Positions 5,461 to 6,613 of a DNA stretch of 6,613 nucleotides are shown piece after piece (the first letter of the stretch is position 1; every line of letters begins with the position of its first letter). The DNA is taken from the NCBI GenBank assembly GCA_012841225.1, contig DUVD01000247.1, positions 1 through 6,613 on the forward strand. Direction: 5' to 3'. A program made the translations under genes and the position numbers. Source of the stretch: Fibrobacter sp. Lineage in GTDB: Bacteria > Fibrobacterota > Fibrobacteria > Fibrobacterales > Fibrobacteraceae. Below the pieces are notes generated by a model. The model worked only from the letters and a program-made list of their open reading frames with translations, searched no databases and had not been told where the DNA came from.

Positions 5461-6180
5461 ATGGGACTCTGTTTTTCATTATTATTTGCTGCTGCACTTC
5501 AATCATTTAGCATTGTGGACTCTATGCCGCATTCTACATCTCATTTTACTCAGGGTCTCACAAGAGACGGCGCAGAATGGATTGAATCCACAGGCTTACA
5601 CGGCAAGTCTGCACTTTATAGAAAATCGCTCACTGGCGAAATCTTAGACTCCATCTCGCTCGATGAAAGGCTTTTTGGAGAGGGCTCTGTGATTGTGGGC
5701 GATGTCGTTTTTTTTGTGACTTGGAAGGCAAAAAAGGGTTTTGTTTACGATGCCAAACCCTTTCGTTTAAAAAGAGAATTTCGTCTTCCGTCGGAGGGTT
5801 GGGGACTTTCTTTTTGGAACGGCGCCCTTATAATGAGCAATGGCACCAATGAGCTTTTTCGGCTTTCTCCAGGAGATTTTAGAGTAATAGAGGTGGTCCG
5901 AGTCCAAGACTCCGGTCGCCCCCTTTCTTTATTGAACGAACTTGAAGTAGTCGGTAATACGCTTTATGCCAATATTTGGCAGTCGGATTCCATTGCCGTA
6001 ATCGATCTTCCTTCTGGAAAGGTTCACTCTTATTTGAACTTGTCTGAATTAAGCAAAAGAGTACGCCAACGTTACCCCAAAGTAGATGTGTTAAATGGCA
6101 TTGCCCACGATGGCAAGCACCTGTGGATTACTGGAAAAAACTGGCCAAAACTCTATAAACTAAAACTCCATACAGAATAA
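5461..6180 (+). CDS. Exported glutaminyl-peptide cyclotransferase, plant/bacterial beta-propeller type
   Basis: 239 residues. The enzyme cyclises N-terminal glutamine of proteins or peptides to pyroglutamate, releasing ammonia. Family motifs run in order: HFTQGL (28-33), ESTGLHGKS (42-50), FGEGSV (72-77), EGWGLSF (112-118), MSNGTNEL (125-132, often SDGS in relatives), LNELE (158-162), YANIWQSD (169-176), LNGIAHDG (211-218) and TGKNWPKLYKL (224-234). The start MGLCFSLLFAAALQSFS looks like a short signal peptide, so it probably acts in the periplasm or outside. The signal lacks the usual early positive charge, which leaves the start uncertain. An in-frame ATG at 5386 would overlap the divergent DUF4416 gene and is less likely. 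No Shine-Dalgarno sequence precedes 5461. It is convergent with the beta-barrel gene 10 bases downstream. Confidence 0.9.
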   Translation: MGLCFSLLFAAALQSFSIVDSMPHSTSHFTQGLTRDGAEWIESTGLHGKSALYRKSLTGEILDSISLDERLFGEGSVIVGDVVFFVTWKAKKGFVYDAKPFRLKREFRLPSEGWGLSFWNGALIMSNGTNELFRLSPGDFRVIEVVRVQDSGRPLSLLNELEVVGNTLYANIWQSDSIAVIDLPSGKVHSYLNLSELSKRVRQRYPKVDVLNGIAHDGKHLWITGKNWPKLYKLKLHTE

Positions 6181-6190
6181 TAATTGTTTT

Positions 6191-6613
6191 TTAATTCCCA
6201 AAAGTCCAGATGATGCCGTAAGAAAAACGCATGCCTTCAGGTGTGTAACCTGCTGCCGGCTTGTATTTACTGTGATTTAGGTTGTCTATGCGCGAGTACA
6301 ATTCAAAAGACAAAATCTGCATCTTCGCTTCAAAATTAAGAGCTAAATATTTATTCAGAGGAATAATTTCAGGCAAGCCGTCTTCGTTCACTGCGCAGTC
6401 GTAGCGTTCGCCAAACCATTGAAAATCGGCTCTCACGCTAACGCCGAGTTTTTTCTTTACAAAGCGATTACTCCAAAAAATAGAGCCTTTATAATAAAGT
6501 TTTTGAGAATCGAGCACCTTAAAATTACGATTGATGACCGCGCCGCGTTCAAAATAAAATTTCCAATTACTTAAGTTAAACCCAGCAGACATAACCCAGC
6601 TTAAGTTGGTGAG
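6191..6613 (-). CDS. C-terminal end of an outer-membrane beta-barrel protein (TonB-receptor- or porin-like), 5' cut
   Basis: The frame stays open to the window edge (LTNLSWV precedes the first internal Met), so this is the last 140 residues of a larger protein, not a small gene starting at 6592. Its sequence alternates polar and aromatic residues in strand-length blocks (NWKFYFERGAVI, KLYYKGSIFWSNRF, LGVSVRADFQWFGERYD), as in outer-membrane barrels. The end, SRIDNLNHSKYKPAAGYTP then MRFSYGIIWTFGN, resembles the last strands of TonB-dependent receptors and related putative porins. There the pattern 'xNLx..xY......G..xxxGIxWxF' is typical and the terminal aromatic guides insertion by the BAM complex. 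The ligand is unknown. Without the N-terminal plug the receptor-versus-porin choice is open. Confidence 0.6.
   Translation of the reverse strand, partial: LTNLSWVMSAGFNLSNWKFYFERGAVINRNFKVLDSQKLYYKGSIFWSNRFVKKKLGVSVRADFQWFGERYDCAVNEDGLPEIIPLNKYLALNFEAKMQILSFELYSRIDNLNHSKYKPAAGYTPEGMRFSYGIIWTFGN

Noticed and set aside
6191..6592. A stand-alone 133-residue gene starting at 6592
   Set aside because: The frame is open through the window edge with strand-like sequence continuing upstream, so it is the tail of a larger gene.

Overview
The window looks like ordinary chromosome from a Gram-negative (diderm) bacterium. An outer-membrane beta-barrel end, exported enzymes and a lactate-dehydrogenase-like malate dehydrogenase all point that way. 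The closest overall fit I can suggest is Fibrobacterota or a related phylum. That rests on the combination of DUF4416, an Rpn-type nuclease, an LDH-like MdhC-type malate dehydrogenase and a histidyl-tRNA synthetase of the variant subtype I associate with plant organelles and some non-proteobacterial phyla. The placement is an inference with moderate-to-low certainty. G+C counted by eye on sample lines is about 43-52% for the housekeeping genes and about 36% for the Rpn gene.

Layout. Bases 1-2053 hold a minus-strand pair: hisS followed, with a 4-base ATGA overlap, by an exported SGNH/GDSL-type hydrolase whose 3' end lies outside the window. A 100-base divergent intergenic region with a 14-base palindrome separates hisS from mdh on the plus strand (2154-3089). 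mdh has a clear Shine-Dalgarno sequence and a strong intrinsic terminator (3109-3139). Next comes an AT-rich segment with a complete Rpn-family PD-(D/E)XK nuclease gene (3389-4402). An identical 14-base direct repeat brackets this segment (3172-3185 and 4458-4471), so the gene may have arrived as a discrete insertion. On the minus strand follow two overlapping genes, DUF4416 then DUF486 (a small four-helix membrane protein). Divergent from them is an exported plant-type glutaminyl-peptide cyclotransferase (5461-6180). The 34-base gap between the two starts is dominated by a TATAAT palindrome. The window closes with the C-terminal part of a minus-strand outer-membrane beta-barrel protein, convergent with the cyclotransferase.

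How the genes relate. I see no multi-gene pathway. hisS and mdh are housekeeping genes. The SGNH hydrolase, the cyclotransferase and the beta-barrel all act in the envelope but sit in separate transcription units. I found no CRISPR array, tRNA, rRNA or recognisable complete insertion sequence. The points most worth checking are the direct repeats flanking the Rpn gene, the HisRS that lacks the usual motif 3 arginine, and the compact promoter that could make the DUF4416 transcript leaderless. I did not find convincing evidence of an undescribed biological system.
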